From assembly GCF_014192515.1 (NCBI RefSeq), contig NZ_JACHYB010000001.1, positions 930,001-994,000 on the forward strand: a DNA stretch of 64,000 nt. The letters are read 5' to 3'. Of the stretch, positions 29,617 through 38,403 are shown one piece after another. Position 1 is the stretch's first letter. Every line of letters starts with the position of its first letter. Made by a program: the position numbers and the translations under genes. The notes under the pieces were generated by a model, which worked only from the letters and a program-made list of their open reading frames with translations, was not told where the DNA came from and did no database searches. This DNA is from Microbacter margulisiae. GTDB taxonomy: Bacteria > Bacteroidota > Bacteroidia > Bacteroidales > Paludibacteraceae.

Positions 29617-30105
29617 ATGGCTACTTGTTTCTTAAGTCTCGGCTCAAATCTGGGAGATCGGAATGCGATGTTATCATTTGCAGAAGAAGAACTAACCATC
29701 TATGGTACTATAATCAACAAATCATCCATTTACACTACCGAACCCTGGGGCTATGAAAGTCAACATTCTTTTTTAAATAAGGTAATTCAATACGAAACAA
29801 CAATACCTCCACAAGTGCTTTTGTCTATATTTAAAACTCTGGAGCAAAGAGCCGGACGTCTACAACATGTTGAAAATGAATACCAAGATAGACTACTTGA
29901 TATTGATCTTTTACTCTATGATCAACTTATTATAAATAATGAAACATTGACTCTGCCTCATCCAAAAATGTATCTTAGAAAATTCGTGCTTGTTCCTTTA
30001 ACTGAAATTGCGCCAACATTACGCCATCCTTTATTTAGCCAAACCATGACAGAATTACTTGAAGTTTGCCCCGATCGGACATCTGTAGTACGACAAAAAT
30101 CATAA
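29617..30105 (+). CDS. folK: HPPK (6-hydroxymethyl-dihydropterin pyrophosphokinase)
   Basis: 162 residues. Signature stretches SLGSNLGDR (7-15), the metal-binding DIDLLLYD (about 93-100) and LPHPKMYLRKFVLVPL. It transfers pyrophosphate from ATP to 6-hydroxymethyl-7,8-dihydropterin in folate synthesis. No other folate gene is adjacent. It appears to be transcribed alone from 29575-29582. Confidence 0.95.
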   Translation: MATCFLSLGSNLGDRNAMLSFAEEELTIYGTIINKSSIYTTEPWGYESQHSFLNKVIQYETTIPPQVLLSIFKTLEQRAGRLQHVENEYQDRLLDIDLLLYDQLIINNETLTLPHPKMYLRKFVLVPLTEIAPTLRHPLFSQTMTELLEVCPDRTSVVRQKS

Positions 30106-30194
30106 TTCTCATTTGTTCATTACACATTAATATATTTTATCCAAATTGAGCAAGAAAAAACCAGCTTCTTAATACATACTCAAACAAAAAAGAG

Positions 30195-30202
30195 TAACTT
30201 TG
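30195..30202 (+). promoter_or_regulatory. -7 element of the small protein/GNAT pair
   Basis: TAACTTTG, 25 bases before the ATG at 30227; overlaps the alternative in-frame start near 30200 and so rules that start out. Confidence 0.5.
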
Positions 30203-30226
30203 TCCTCCGTTTTCGACAGTAAAAAT

Positions 30227-30388
30227 ATGGCAAAACCAAATAAAGAAACTCCTGTATTAAAAGGGATTGATGCTATCAATTTCATCAACGAAATGAAAGA
30301 AGCAGATATTAACAAAGCGCCGCGAGCAGAAAAAGATCGAACTTTCAATCATTTTGCTACGATGGCTGCTATTGCTAATTTCAAATAA
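30227..30388 (+). CDS. 53-residue small protein, candidate antitoxin
   Basis: 53 residues: an N-terminal MAKPNKETPVLKG stretch, a helix around DAINFINEMKEADINK, then a charged segment and FNHFATMAAIANF at the end. The pattern of a short lead, PVLKG-x-DA-x-x-F-x-x-x-M and a following helix is reminiscent of small antitoxin-like proteins, but it is not a ribbon-helix-helix DUF1778 antitoxin. The stop is separated by only two bases from the ATG of a GNAT acetyltransferase, so the two are translationally linked. A -7 element and a strong terminator bracket the pair as an isolated unit. Antitoxin function is inferred from context only. Confidence 0.7.
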   Translation: MAKPNKETPVLKGIDAINFINEMKEADINKAPRAEKDRTFNHFATMAAIANFK

Positions 30389-30390
30389 TT

Positions 30391-30924
30391 ATGGATTTTT
30401 CCTCTTACAAACTTAACCGTCTTTCTGACGATTTACTCATAAAACCTTTTGATTGCGGGCGAACTGATGTAAATGTTTATCTGCTCGATAGTGCAAAATC
30501 CTATGATAAACAATTTTTGTCTGTAACATATACATTAGAAAGTACCACACACACTATTGCTTTCATTGCACTAACGAATGACCGGATCACCATTGAATCT
30601 ACACCTATTACAGGTCGCTGGAAAAAATATTTTTATGAATATCTTCCCATCGGGAAAAAATACATTAGTTACCCAGCTGTCAAGATAGTTCAGTTAGGAG
30701 TTGACAAATCCTTTCAGCGTCAAAACGTCGGAACAGCTCTAATAGACTTCGTAAAAAAATGGCTTATTAACAACCGGTATACCGGTTGCCGTTTTTTAAC
30801 TGTAGAGGGGATAAAAGAGTCATTACCGTTTTACGAAAAAAACGGATTTTATTATATGACCAACGATGACGTCGATTCTACAACGCGCATTATGTATTAT
30901 GACCTAAGACGGCTTGAAGATTAA
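30391..30924 (+). CDS. GNAT acetyltransferase, TacT-like candidate toxin
   Basis: 177 residues. FDCGRTDVNVYLLDSA at 20-35 resembles the FDCG-x-x-x-LN-x-[FY]L opening of TacT/AtaT-type acetyltransferase toxins that acetylate aminoacyl-tRNA. The core strand PAVKIVQLGVD (95-105) leads to the acetyl-CoA loop QRQNVGTAL (109-117), then RFLTVEG (134-140) and the end motif FYEKNGF (147-153). The loop deviates from Q/R-x-x-G-x-G/A: the first glycine is Asn112, only Gly114 remains. Two bases after the 53-residue gene and followed by a bidirectional terminator. It could equally be an ordinary protein or metabolite acetyltransferase. Confidence 0.8.
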   Translation: MDFSSYKLNRLSDDLLIKPFDCGRTDVNVYLLDSAKSYDKQFLSVTYTLESTTHTIAFIALTNDRITIESTPITGRWKKYFYEYLPIGKKYISYPAVKIVQLGVDKSFQRQNVGTALIDFVKKWLINNRYTGCRFLTVEGIKESLPFYEKNGFYYMTNDDVDSTTRIMYYDLRRLED

Positions 30925-30946
30925 AATTCAACATATTGTGATACAT

Positions 30947-30976
30947 AAAAAAGAGTGCTTGTTGGCACTCTTTTTT
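30947..30976. terminator. Bidirectional terminator between GNAT and YugP genes
   Basis: AAAAAAGAGTGC (30947-30958) pairs with GCACTCTTTTTT (30965-30976) around a 6-base loop, giving U-tracts on both strands for two converging genes. Confidence 0.85.
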
Positions 30977-30996
30977 ATTACCATAGATTTTGAAAT

Positions 30997-31677
30997 TTAA
31001 TTTCTTCTCCCACCCATAAAGATCATAATGTAATAAAATAACGTTGCCAAAGAACTTAACGCTGCAACTACATATGTATAAGCTGCTGTTTTCAGAGCAT
31101 CTTTTGCTGGCGCATAAGTTTCATCATTGGTAATTCCTGAGTCATTCAACCATGCCAATGCTCGCATACTGGCATTTATTTCAACAGGCAATGTAATAAA
31201 GCTGAAAAGAGTTGTCAAGGCAAAGATAATAATACCAAAAAGCAATAATGCTGGGAATACATTAATCAAAAAAATGCCAGCCAACAACACCCACATAATC
31301 CAATTAGAAGTATAACTGACAATAGGAACCAAGGCTGTCCTCATCTTTAATGGAGCATACGCCGTAGCATGCTGTACTGCATGTCCGCATTCGTGAGCGG
31401 CAATAGCTGCAGCAGCAACACTATTGCTTGAATAAACGCCTTCACTTAAATTGACGGTTTTTTCGACTGGATTATAATGATCAGTCAACTGGCCCTCAAC
31501 AGAAATGACAGATACGTCATATATACCATTTTCATGCAACATTTTCAAAGCAACATCACGACCTGTCATCCCATTTGAAAGAGGAATCTGCGAATACTTT
31601 TTAAATTTTGTCTGCAAGCTATGTTGAACCATCCAACTAAGCAGAGCAAATACACCAAAAATAAGGTAAATCATCAT
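30997..31677 (-). CDS. Membrane zinc metallopeptidase (YugP type)
   Basis: 226 residues. Helices at about 2-20 and 120-165, with a further one at the C-terminus. Zinc motif HECGH at about 93-97 within AAIAAHECGHAVQHA, and an upstream NLSEGVYSSNSVAAAA segment typical of YugP/DUF-type peptidases. Probable inner-membrane protease; substrate unknown. It has its own -7 element (31703-31710) although pyrF lies upstream on the same strand. Confidence 0.88.
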   Translation of the reverse strand: MMIYLIFGVFALLSWMVQHSLQTKFKKYSQIPLSNGMTGRDVALKMLHENGIYDVSVISVEGQLTDHYNPVEKTVNLSEGVYSSNSVAAAAIAAHECGHAVQHATAYAPLKMRTALVPIVSYTSNWIMWVLLAGIFLINVFPALLLFGIIIFALTTLFSFITLPVEINASMRALAWLNDSGITNDETYAPAKDALKTAAYTYVVAALSSLATLFYYIMIFMGGRRN

Positions 31678-31702
31678 AACGTTTCAATTTGAAGTAATAC
31701 AA

Positions 31703-31710
31703 CAAATATA
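31703..31710 (-). promoter_or_regulatory. -7 element of the YugP-type gene
   Basis: Reverse-strand TATATTTG, 26 bases before the ATG at 31677. Confidence 0.45.
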
Positions 31711-31771
31711 ACAAATTGCCTGCCAATTGTAATTTTGTCAGACATAAAAAAACAAAAAGGATAATATCACT

Positions 31772-32605
31772 TTAACTAACCCATCCATGCTTTAGGAGCA
31801 CTGCATACATCACTTGTTGAATTTTCTGCGCTTCAAAAGCGGCCGCCTTATAAAACAAATTACTATCTGAAGCGTATAAAATCTGGCGGGAAGAATTCAC
31901 CAATATACCACATTGATCGTTAATAGCAAGCTCACCAACCTTTTCCAAATCTCCTCCTTGAGCACCAACTCCGGGAATCAACAAAAAATGATTTGGTACA
32001 ATTTCACGTATTTTTTCAAAGTATGCCTCTTTTGTGGCACCCACAACATACATCATTCGGTCAGATGTAGCCCAGTTCATAGAACGATGTAAAACTTTCT
32101 CAAATAATTTTTCACCATTCGCATCTTCTGTAAGCTGAAAGTCAAAAGCTCCTTTATTTGATGTCAATGCTAATAAGATCACCCATTTATCAGGATATTT
32201 CAAAAAAGGCGACACAGAATCCTCTCCCATATAAGGTGCTACTGTAACGGCATCAAAATTAAATTGCTCAAAAAAAGTATGAGCGTACATTTCAGAAGTA
32301 TTTCCGATATCACCACGCTTAGCATCAGCAATTAAGAACTGATCAGGATAATGATGACGAATATAATCAACCGTCTCCTCTAAGGCCTGCCACCCTTCAA
32401 CTCCCAAACTCTCATAAAACGCAATGTTTAGCTTATAGGCCACACAGAAATCAGCCGTTGCATCAACAATAGCTTTATTAAATTCGAAAATCGGCTTTTT
32501 TTCAGACAATAAATGCTTGGGAATTTTCTTTATATCAGTATCCAACCCTATGCAAAGGAATGATTTTTTACGACAAATATTTTTAAACAGTTGATTAGCA
32601 GTCAT
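31772..32605 (-). CDS. pyrF: Orotidine 5'-phosphate decarboxylase (type 2)
   Basis: 277 residues, the longer type-2 form. [14 protein letters not shown] opens the barrel; the catalytic stretch is [19 protein letters not shown] (Asp-Lys-x-x-Asp), later [13 protein letters not shown] binds phosphate. It converts OMP to UMP, the last pyrimidine step. The start is the ATG at 32605, since the -7 element at 32639-32646 places transcription start near the TTG of the longer frame. Confidence 0.95.
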   Translation of the reverse strand: MTANQLFKNICRKKSFLCIGLDTDIKKIPKHLLSEKKPIFEFNKAIVDATADFCVAYKLNIAFYESLGVEGWQALEETVDYIRHHYPDQFLIADAKRGDIGNTSEMYAHTFFEQFNFDAVTVAPYMGEDSVSPFLKYPDKWVILLALTSNKGAFDFQLTEDANGEKLFEKVLHRSMNWATSDRMMYVVGATKEAYFEKIREIVPNHFLLIPGVGAQGGDLEKVGELAINDQCGILVNSSRQILYASDSNLFYKAAAFEAQKIQQVMYAVLLKHGWVS

Positions 32606-32638
32606 AAAATGTTTTTTTTCTATTCTTTCTTTCAATCA

Positions 32639-32646
32639 CAAATGTA
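32639..32646 (-). promoter_or_regulatory. -7 element of pyrF
   Basis: Reverse-strand TACATTTG, 34 bases before the pyrF ATG; divergent from the element at 32707. Confidence 0.5.
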
Positions 32647-32706
32647 CGCATTTCAACATAAAGAATCATCAAATAAGCTCATTTTAAGTTAGTCCCAAAA
32701 ATTGCG

Positions 32707-32714
32707 TACTTTTG
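32707..32714 (+). promoter_or_regulatory. -7 element of the RluA-family gene
   Basis: TACTTTTG, 19 bases before the ATG at 32733, with a TTTA 20 bases upstream. It overlaps the alternative TTG start at 32712, excluding it. Confidence 0.5.
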
Positions 32715-32732
32715 CAGACAAAACATATTCAA

Positions 32733-33419
32733 ATGACTATCCTCTACGAAGACAACCACCTTATTGTTGTCAACAAAACATCGTCAGAAATTGTACAAGG
32801 TGACAAAACAGGTGACCAACCATTATCTGAGACATTAAAATTTTATCTAAAAGAAAAATATCAAAAACCCGGAAACGTTTTTGTTGGAGTCATTCATCGT
32901 TTGGATCGCCCCGTTAGTGGAGTCGTTGTTTTTGCCAAAACCAGCAAAGCATTAACTCGTATGAATGAAGCATTAAAAAATCATGATATCAAAAAAAGCT
33001 ATTGGGCAATTGTCAAAAAAGCAGATATAGAACCAGTGTCAACATTAACTCATTATCTTGTACGGAATGAGAGACAAAACAAATCGTATGCGTACGATAA
33101 AGAACAAAAAAACAGTCAATTATCCATTCTTCACTATAAACTAATGGCAACATCCGATCGTTACTCTCTTTTAGAAATTGATTTGGAAACAGGCAGGCAC
33201 CACCAAATTCGCTGCCAATTGGCAAAAATTGGATGTCCCATTAAAGGAGACTTAAAATATGGATTCCCACGTTCAAATGAAGATGGAGGAATTTCATTGC
33301 ACGCTCGCAACATTTCCTTTATTCATCCGGTGACCAAAGAGCCTGTATCAATTACCGCACCCGTTCCAGAAGAAAACCTATGGAAGATGTTTGAAGCAAA
33401 TCTCAATGAAAATAATTAA
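32733..33419 (+). CDS. RluA-family pseudouridine synthase
   Basis: 228 residues. The catalytic motif is HRLDRPVSGVVVFAKT (Asp after HRL), with LEIDLETGRHHQIRCQLA further on. It opens ILYEDNHLIVVNK and lacks an S4 domain, as in TruC/short RluA enzymes. It isomerises uridine in rRNA or tRNA; the target site is not predictable. It converges on algH, with 23 bases between the stops. Confidence 0.92.
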   Translation: MTILYEDNHLIVVNKTSSEIVQGDKTGDQPLSETLKFYLKEKYQKPGNVFVGVIHRLDRPVSGVVVFAKTSKALTRMNEALKNHDIKKSYWAIVKKADIEPVSTLTHYLVRNERQNKSYAYDKEQKNSQLSILHYKLMATSDRYSLLEIDLETGRHHQIRCQLAKIGCPIKGDLKYGFPRSNEDGGISLHARNISFIHPVTKEPVSITAPVPEENLWKMFEANLNENN

Positions 33420-33442
33420 CATTTACAACATAAAAAATTGAT

Positions 33443-34036
33443 TTAATTCAAGTTAGGATTCTGCGGAAAATCTGCCCAGTGACGATATTTGCCACCTAAA
33501 GCTTTCATAAACTGCATCCACATAAGCTCTGCATTTTCGACAAACAGCACAGATTCATCAGCCACAGGACCCACGATCCAAGATTGATGTTTGATTTCCT
33601 GGTCCAGTTGCTCGCTCTCCCACCCTGAATATCCTAAAAAGAAACGTACTTTGCCACTAACCCCTAATCCTTGATTTATGTTATCAATTAACTGGTCAAA
33701 ATCTCCTCCTAAAAAAAGATGTTGAGTAATAGGAAAGCTATGAGGCAAGTCCTCCATATTATGCAAATAAAAAAGGGATTTTGAGCCTACAGGGCCTCCA
33801 CAAAACAGACGAATATTTTCCTCTATGCCCATGCCTTCAATGACTTCGTGAAGATATATGTCCAAAGGTTTATTCAAAACCAAACCCATGCTTCCTTCAT
33901 TATCAGAATGTTGCGTCAATAACACTACTGATCGACCAAAATAAGGTTCATTCATAAATGGTTCTGCCAGCATCAACCGGCCTTTAGCCGGTTTTGCTCC
34001 CTGATCAATCCGAAAGAAAGAATTATCAAAAACCAT
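33443..34036 (-). CDS. YqgE/AlgH family protein
   Basis: 197 residues. Typical UPF0301 blocks: GRLMLAEPFMNEPYFGRSVVLL, NEGSMGLVLNKPLD, FCGGPVGSKSLFYLH and FFLGYSGWESEQLDQEI. Function is not established; the family has been linked to transcriptional regulation in pseudomonads. A -7 element sits at 34137-34144, although topA lies just upstream. Confidence 0.92.
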   Translation of the reverse strand: MVFDNSFFRIDQGAKPAKGRLMLAEPFMNEPYFGRSVVLLTQHSDNEGSMGLVLNKPLDIYLHEVIEGMGIEENIRLFCGGPVGSKSLFYLHNMEDLPHSFPITQHLFLGGDFDQLIDNINQGLGVSGKVRFFLGYSGWESEQLDQEIKHQSWIVGPVADESVLFVENAELMWMQFMKALGGKYRHWADFPQNPNLN

Positions 34037-34136
34037 ACTTGTTACATTAAGCTCATGTCCATAAAACGAACAAAGACAAGCTTTTGTATTTTATGCTTAT
34101 CTTTTGCTATATTTACAAACCACATTTGATATGAAA

Positions 34137-34144
34137 CAAATATA
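34137..34144 (-). promoter_or_regulatory. -7 element of the YqgE/AlgH gene
   Basis: Reverse-strand TATATTTG, 101 bases before the ATG and 18 bases past the topA stop. Confidence 0.4.
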
Positions 34145-34161
34145 GTATACAAAAGAACAAA

Positions 34162-36501
34162 TTATCCTTTTTTTGTCGATTTTTTCTTTGTCATTGACTT
34201 TTTAGCTGGTTTAGAGCTGCTTTGAATAATTTCTAAACAAGCTTCATAAGTCAATTCCGCAGGATTTGTTGTCTTTGGAATCTTGAAATTTTGCTTCTTA
34301 TAAGATATATAGGGTCCAAATCTTCCATTTAAAATCTGTAAATCAGCATCTTGTTCAAACGATTTTATGAGCTTATTTTTATCAGCTTCTCGCTTTGCTT
34401 CAATTAATTCTACCGCAGCATCAGCAGATATTGATAATGGATCTTCTGTTTTGGGTAATGAGTAAAAAGCACCATCATAGCGCACGTAAGCACCAAAGCG
34501 TCCAATGCCAACCACCAGTTCCTTGTCTTGCCATTTCCCTAAAGAACGAGGCAATTTGAATAAATCCAATGCTTCTTCAAACGTTATAGTTTCAAGCAGT
34601 TGTCCTTTTTTTAACGAAGCAAACTGTAGTTTATCATCATCATCTTTATTTCCCAATTGCACAATAGGGCCAAATCTGCCAATACGCACCGAAACTTGTT
34701 TTCCTGTCTTTGGATCAATTCCTAAAACTCTTTCTCCAGATCGACGCTCGGAATTAGCCATCGTTTCAATCACTTTGGGGTGAAATTTTTCGTAGAAACT
34801 TTTAAGCGCTTCCTGCCAATCTAATTGTCCTTCAGCAATATCATCAAATTCTTTTTCAACGTTAGCCGTGAAATTATAATCCAAAATATTAGGAAAATAA
34901 TCCATCAGAAAATCATTGACAACCATACCAATATCCGTTGGCAAAAGTTTTCCTTTATCGGCTCCATATCGCTCTGTTTTATTCTCTTCTTTAATTTTTT
35001 CCTCCTTCAATGTTAATACGGTAAAGGTACGTACCTCCCCTTCCAAATTGCTTTTTTCAACATAGTTACGTTTCTGTATGGTGGAAATAGTAGGTGCATA
35101 CGTAGAAGGACGCCCAATACCCAGTTCCTCTAGTTTTCGAACCAACGCAGCTTCCGAATAACGCGGCGGACGTTGTGTAAATCTTTCTGTAGCTGTAATT
35201 TGACTCATATTCAACAGTTGAGCCACCTTCAAAGGAGGTAATAGTGGTTCAGCTTCCTGATCTGAATCTTCATCAGTCGATTCCATATAAACCTTTAGAA
35301 ACCCATCAAACTTAATGATTTCTCCCGTAGCCAGAAATTTTTCCGAAGAATTATTCATCCCGATAGTGATGTTCGTTCGTTCTAATTCTGCATCACTCAT
35401 TTGCGAAGCAATTGTCCGCTTCCAAATCAATGCATACAAGTTCTTTTCTTGTGCCGTCCCGTTAATTTCATGCTTATTTAAATATGTGGGACGAATGGCT
35501 TCATGAGCTTCTTGTGCCCCTTTTGTACGGGTTTGAAATCGCCGAAATTGCCAGTAGCGTTCTCCGGCCATCGAAAAAATCTCCGCTTTTGCGGCCCCTA
35601 ATGCCAAATCAGACAAATTAACTGAATCTGTCCGCATGTATGTAATCTGACCAGCCTCGTATAGCTTCTGAGCAATCATCATGGTCTGAGACACAGAATA
35701 GCCCAACTTACGGGCAGCTTCTTGTTGTAATGTTGAAGTAGTAAAAGGAGGCGCCGGTGATCGTTTAGAAGGTTTCTTTACAATATCTTCTATCGTAAAC
35801 TTACTTGCCTTACAGGCTTCAAGAAAAGCATAAGCATCTTCCTTTTTAGCAAACCGATGTTGCAATTCTGCTTTAAGTTCTACAGGATTTTCATCTTCAT
35901 CCATGACGGTGAACAAAGCCACGACACGATATGAAGATTCAGACACAAATCCTTGTATTTCACGTTCTCGCTCAACGATGAGACGCACCGCAACAGATTG
36001 AACACGTCCGGCTGAAAGCGAGGATTTCACTTTACGCCAAAGAACAGGAGACAATTCAAATCCGACTATTCTGTCAAGAATACGCCGAGCTTGCTGAGCA
36101 TTAACCAAATCAATATCAATTTCTCGCGGATGTTCAATAGCCTGTAAGATGGCGGGTTTTGTAATTTCATGAAAAACAATCCGACGTGTTTTCTCCCGTT
36201 TAAGTTTCAAAACTTCTGATAAATGCCAGGCTATAGCTTCTCCTTCACGGTCTTCATCAGATGCCAACCATACGGTATCCACTGTATCTGATGCTTTCTT
36301 TAACTCAGACACCAGCTTCTTTTTATCTGGTGAAATTTCATAAATCGGGTTAAATCCGTGTTCTATATCCACGCCAAAAGCATGTTCACTCAAATCACGA
36401 ATATGCCCAAAGCTTGACAGCACAGCATATTCACTCCCCAAAAATTTCTCAATCGTTTTGGCTTTCGCCGGCGACTCTACAATCACCAAGTTTTTCGACA
36501 T
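34162..36501 (-). CDS. topA: DNA topoisomerase I
   Basis: 779 residues. The Toprim domain begins VIVESPAKAKTIEKFLG and includes ASDEDREGEAIAWHL. The active tyrosine is in ITYMRTDSVNLS near residue 287. The C-terminus has repeats of the type RFGPYI/RFGAYV without cysteine zinc ribbons, as in other Bacteroidota, and ends in a Lys-rich tail (KKSMTKKKSTKKG). It relaxes negative supercoils during transcription. Confidence 0.98.
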   Translation of the reverse strand: MSKNLVIVESPAKAKTIEKFLGSEYAVLSSFGHIRDLSEHAFGVDIEHGFNPIYEISPDKKKLVSELKKASDTVDTVWLASDEDREGEAIAWHLSEVLKLKREKTRRIVFHEITKPAILQAIEHPREIDIDLVNAQQARRILDRIVGFELSPVLWRKVKSSLSAGRVQSVAVRLIVEREREIQGFVSESSYRVVALFTVMDEDENPVELKAELQHRFAKKEDAYAFLEACKASKFTIEDIVKKPSKRSPAPPFTTSTLQQEAARKLGYSVSQTMMIAQKLYEAGQITYMRTDSVNLSDLALGAAKAEIFSMAGERYWQFRRFQTRTKGAQEAHEAIRPTYLNKHEINGTAQEKNLYALIWKRTIASQMSDAELERTNITIGMNNSSEKFLATGEIIKFDGFLKVYMESTDEDSDQEAEPLLPPLKVAQLLNMSQITATERFTQRPPRYSEAALVRKLEELGIGRPSTYAPTISTIQKRNYVEKSNLEGEVRTFTVLTLKEEKIKEENKTERYGADKGKLLPTDIGMVVNDFLMDYFPNILDYNFTANVEKEFDDIAEGQLDWQEALKSFYEKFHPKVIETMANSERRSGERVLGIDPKTGKQVSVRIGRFGPIVQLGNKDDDDKLQFASLKKGQLLETITFEEALDLFKLPRSLGKWQDKELVVGIGRFGAYVRYDGAFYSLPKTEDPLSISADAAVELIEAKREADKNKLIKSFEQDADLQILNGRFGPYISYKKQNFKIPKTTNPAELTYEACLEIIQSSSKPAKKSMTKKKSTKKG

Positions 36502-36884
36502 AAACTACTTTTTTTGAAGTATTCGGTTGATCCATCATTCACCACAAATCAACGCAATAGACAATCACATAGCCATCTATACTAAAAAAAGACAGAAAGC
36601 TTTGACATTGTTAAACGAGTACAAAGTAACAAAATGAATTCCTTAACTGCCAATTTTTCAGTGCTTTTTTGGGAAAAGAAATTCTTTCTATAAAACAAAA
36701 AAGCCTAATTTCAAAAAACAAATTACACATAACTAGTTAATTATCTAATACATATACCAAAGAACAGTACCATTAAATATTTCATTAGCTACTCCAAAAT
36801 ACCATAAGAACCTTCATTTTGCCCTAAAATCACAACTAATTCAACTCAATAACTTGTTATAAAGCTAATTGGCATTCATGAGGA
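36502..36884. other. AT-rich stretch upstream of topA
   Basis: No gene or RNA seen. A near-match to the -7 element (reverse-strand TTACTTTG, around 36625) may serve topA. Confidence 0.3.
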
Positions 36885-38120
36885 TCATTCTTCTTTTGCT
36901 TTCTTTTTTTTGTAATATTTTCTCTTTGAATGATTTGAATGATTTTTCTTTGAACAATTCAATTTTTGTTTGATTGCCCAAACCGGAGGTTCGCCTAATT
37001 CTGTCGGTAATTCAATCCTGTTTATTTTCTGTTCAATTAATTCTTCTATTTGAGCCATTCGCTTCATATCTTTTTCATTCACTAAAGTAAAGGCTTCTCC
37101 TTCATTATTCGCCCGCGCTGTTCTGCCAATTCGATGTACATAATCTTCTGCGTCATGCGGCACATCAAAGTTAACAACCAAATTAATCTCCTTAATATCA
37201 ATACCTCTGCTAATTACATCCGTAGCAACCAAAATGCGCAACCTTTTGGAACGAAATTCGCGCAACACTTCTTCTCTCTTGTCCTGATCTAAATCGGACG
37301 AAATGCCACGAGCGCTGTATCCGAATCGTTTTAACGAAGAAACAATATCATGCACTTTATTCTTGGCAGAAGTGAAAATCAAAACTGAATCATAATTCAG
37401 CCGCTGTTCCAGGAAGAAATGAATCATAGGAATCTTCTGTTGATCATACGCAAGACAAACATGTTGTATGACATTTTCAGCAGGTTTTGAAACAGCTAAT
37501 GAAATTTCTTCGGGATGCTTCAATATCTTGTTGGCCAGTTGACGTATTTTCAACGGCATGGTTGCACTAAACATTAAAGTTTGACGATTTTTTGGCAAAT
37601 GAGTGATAATCTTCTCAATATCGTCAAGAAATCCCATATCAAGCATTTTATCCGCCTCATCCAGAATTAAATGTTTCAATTGAGAAAAATCGCCGTGCCC
37701 CATCGCCAAATGAGAAATTAAGCGTCCTGGAGTGGCAACGACTATATCGACTTTATTACTCAAAGAATTAACCTGCTGGGCATACTCTCCGCCATCCCCA
37801 CCCCCATAAATAGCTACAGTGCCAATCGAGGCGAAATAAGCAAATCCTTGAATCTCCTGATTAATCTGAATAGCCAGCTCACGAGTCGGGACAATAATCA
37901 AAGTGTCTGTACCATGAGAAGGCTTTTGAATCAATTTATGCAGAACAGGTAAAACAAATGCGGCTGTCTTTCCGGTTCCAGTTTGGGCACATGCCAGCAC
38001 ATCATGTTGTTGCAATATGGCTGGAATAGCGAATTCCTGAATAGGAGTCGCTTGCTCAAATCCCATATATGAAATGGCTTCAATCAAACTTCCATTCAAA
38101 TCAAACTCAGAAAAATTCAT
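36885..38120 (-). CDS. DEAD-box RNA helicase (RhlE-like)
   Basis: 411 residues. Q motif FEQATPIQEFAIP, motif I ACAQTGTGKTAAF, Ia PTRELA, II DEAD within LILDEADKML, III SAT, and VI HRIGRTAR. A short basic tail (SKKNHSNHSKRKYYKKKKAKEE) may bind RNA. Likely ribosome assembly or mRNA decay at low temperature. Single gene. Confidence 0.95.
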   Translation of the reverse strand: MNFSEFDLNGSLIEAISYMGFEQATPIQEFAIPAILQQHDVLACAQTGTGKTAAFVLPVLHKLIQKPSHGTDTLIIVPTRELAIQINQEIQGFAYFASIGTVAIYGGGDGGEYAQQVNSLSNKVDIVVATPGRLISHLAMGHGDFSQLKHLILDEADKMLDMGFLDDIEKIITHLPKNRQTLMFSATMPLKIRQLANKILKHPEEISLAVSKPAENVIQHVCLAYDQQKIPMIHFFLEQRLNYDSVLIFTSAKNKVHDIVSSLKRFGYSARGISSDLDQDKREEVLREFRSKRLRILVATDVISRGIDIKEINLVVNFDVPHDAEDYVHRIGRTARANNEGEAFTLVNEKDMKRMAQIEELIEQKINRIELPTELGEPPVWAIKQKLNCSKKNHSNHSKRKYYKKKKAKEE

Positions 38121-38239
38121 ATAATATATTTTATTGGTTTATTGATTAGTAGCAACCTGTGTTTTGAGTCACATTTTCAAAGCACAAGAGGCATCAATTA
38201 AAAGTTCAAAAATAAAAAAAATAAGCCAAAACAAAAAAT

Positions 38240-38247
38240 CAAAATTA
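38240..38247 (-). promoter_or_regulatory. Candidate -7 element of the DEAD-box gene
   Basis: Reverse-strand TAATTTTG, 120 bases before the ATG at 38120; divergent from the leuS element. Confidence 0.35.
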
Positions 38248-38317
38248 CAACACCAGCTTACATCTAATTGCAAATAAACCATTTACAATTTATCTTCGTT
38301 ATTCAACAAACTTTCCG

Positions 38318-38325
38318 TAAATTTG
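38318..38325 (+). promoter_or_regulatory. -7 element of leuS
   Basis: TAAATTTG, 79 bases before the ATG at 38404. It overlaps a TTG at 38323 that would otherwise give a longer protein, supporting the later start. Confidence 0.5.
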
Positions 38326-38403
38326 CTGTTCAAAAATTACAAGCAGATTATACAAAATTCAAAAGAAAGAAGTTCATACTATTTGACACTGAAACAAGCA
38401 ATT

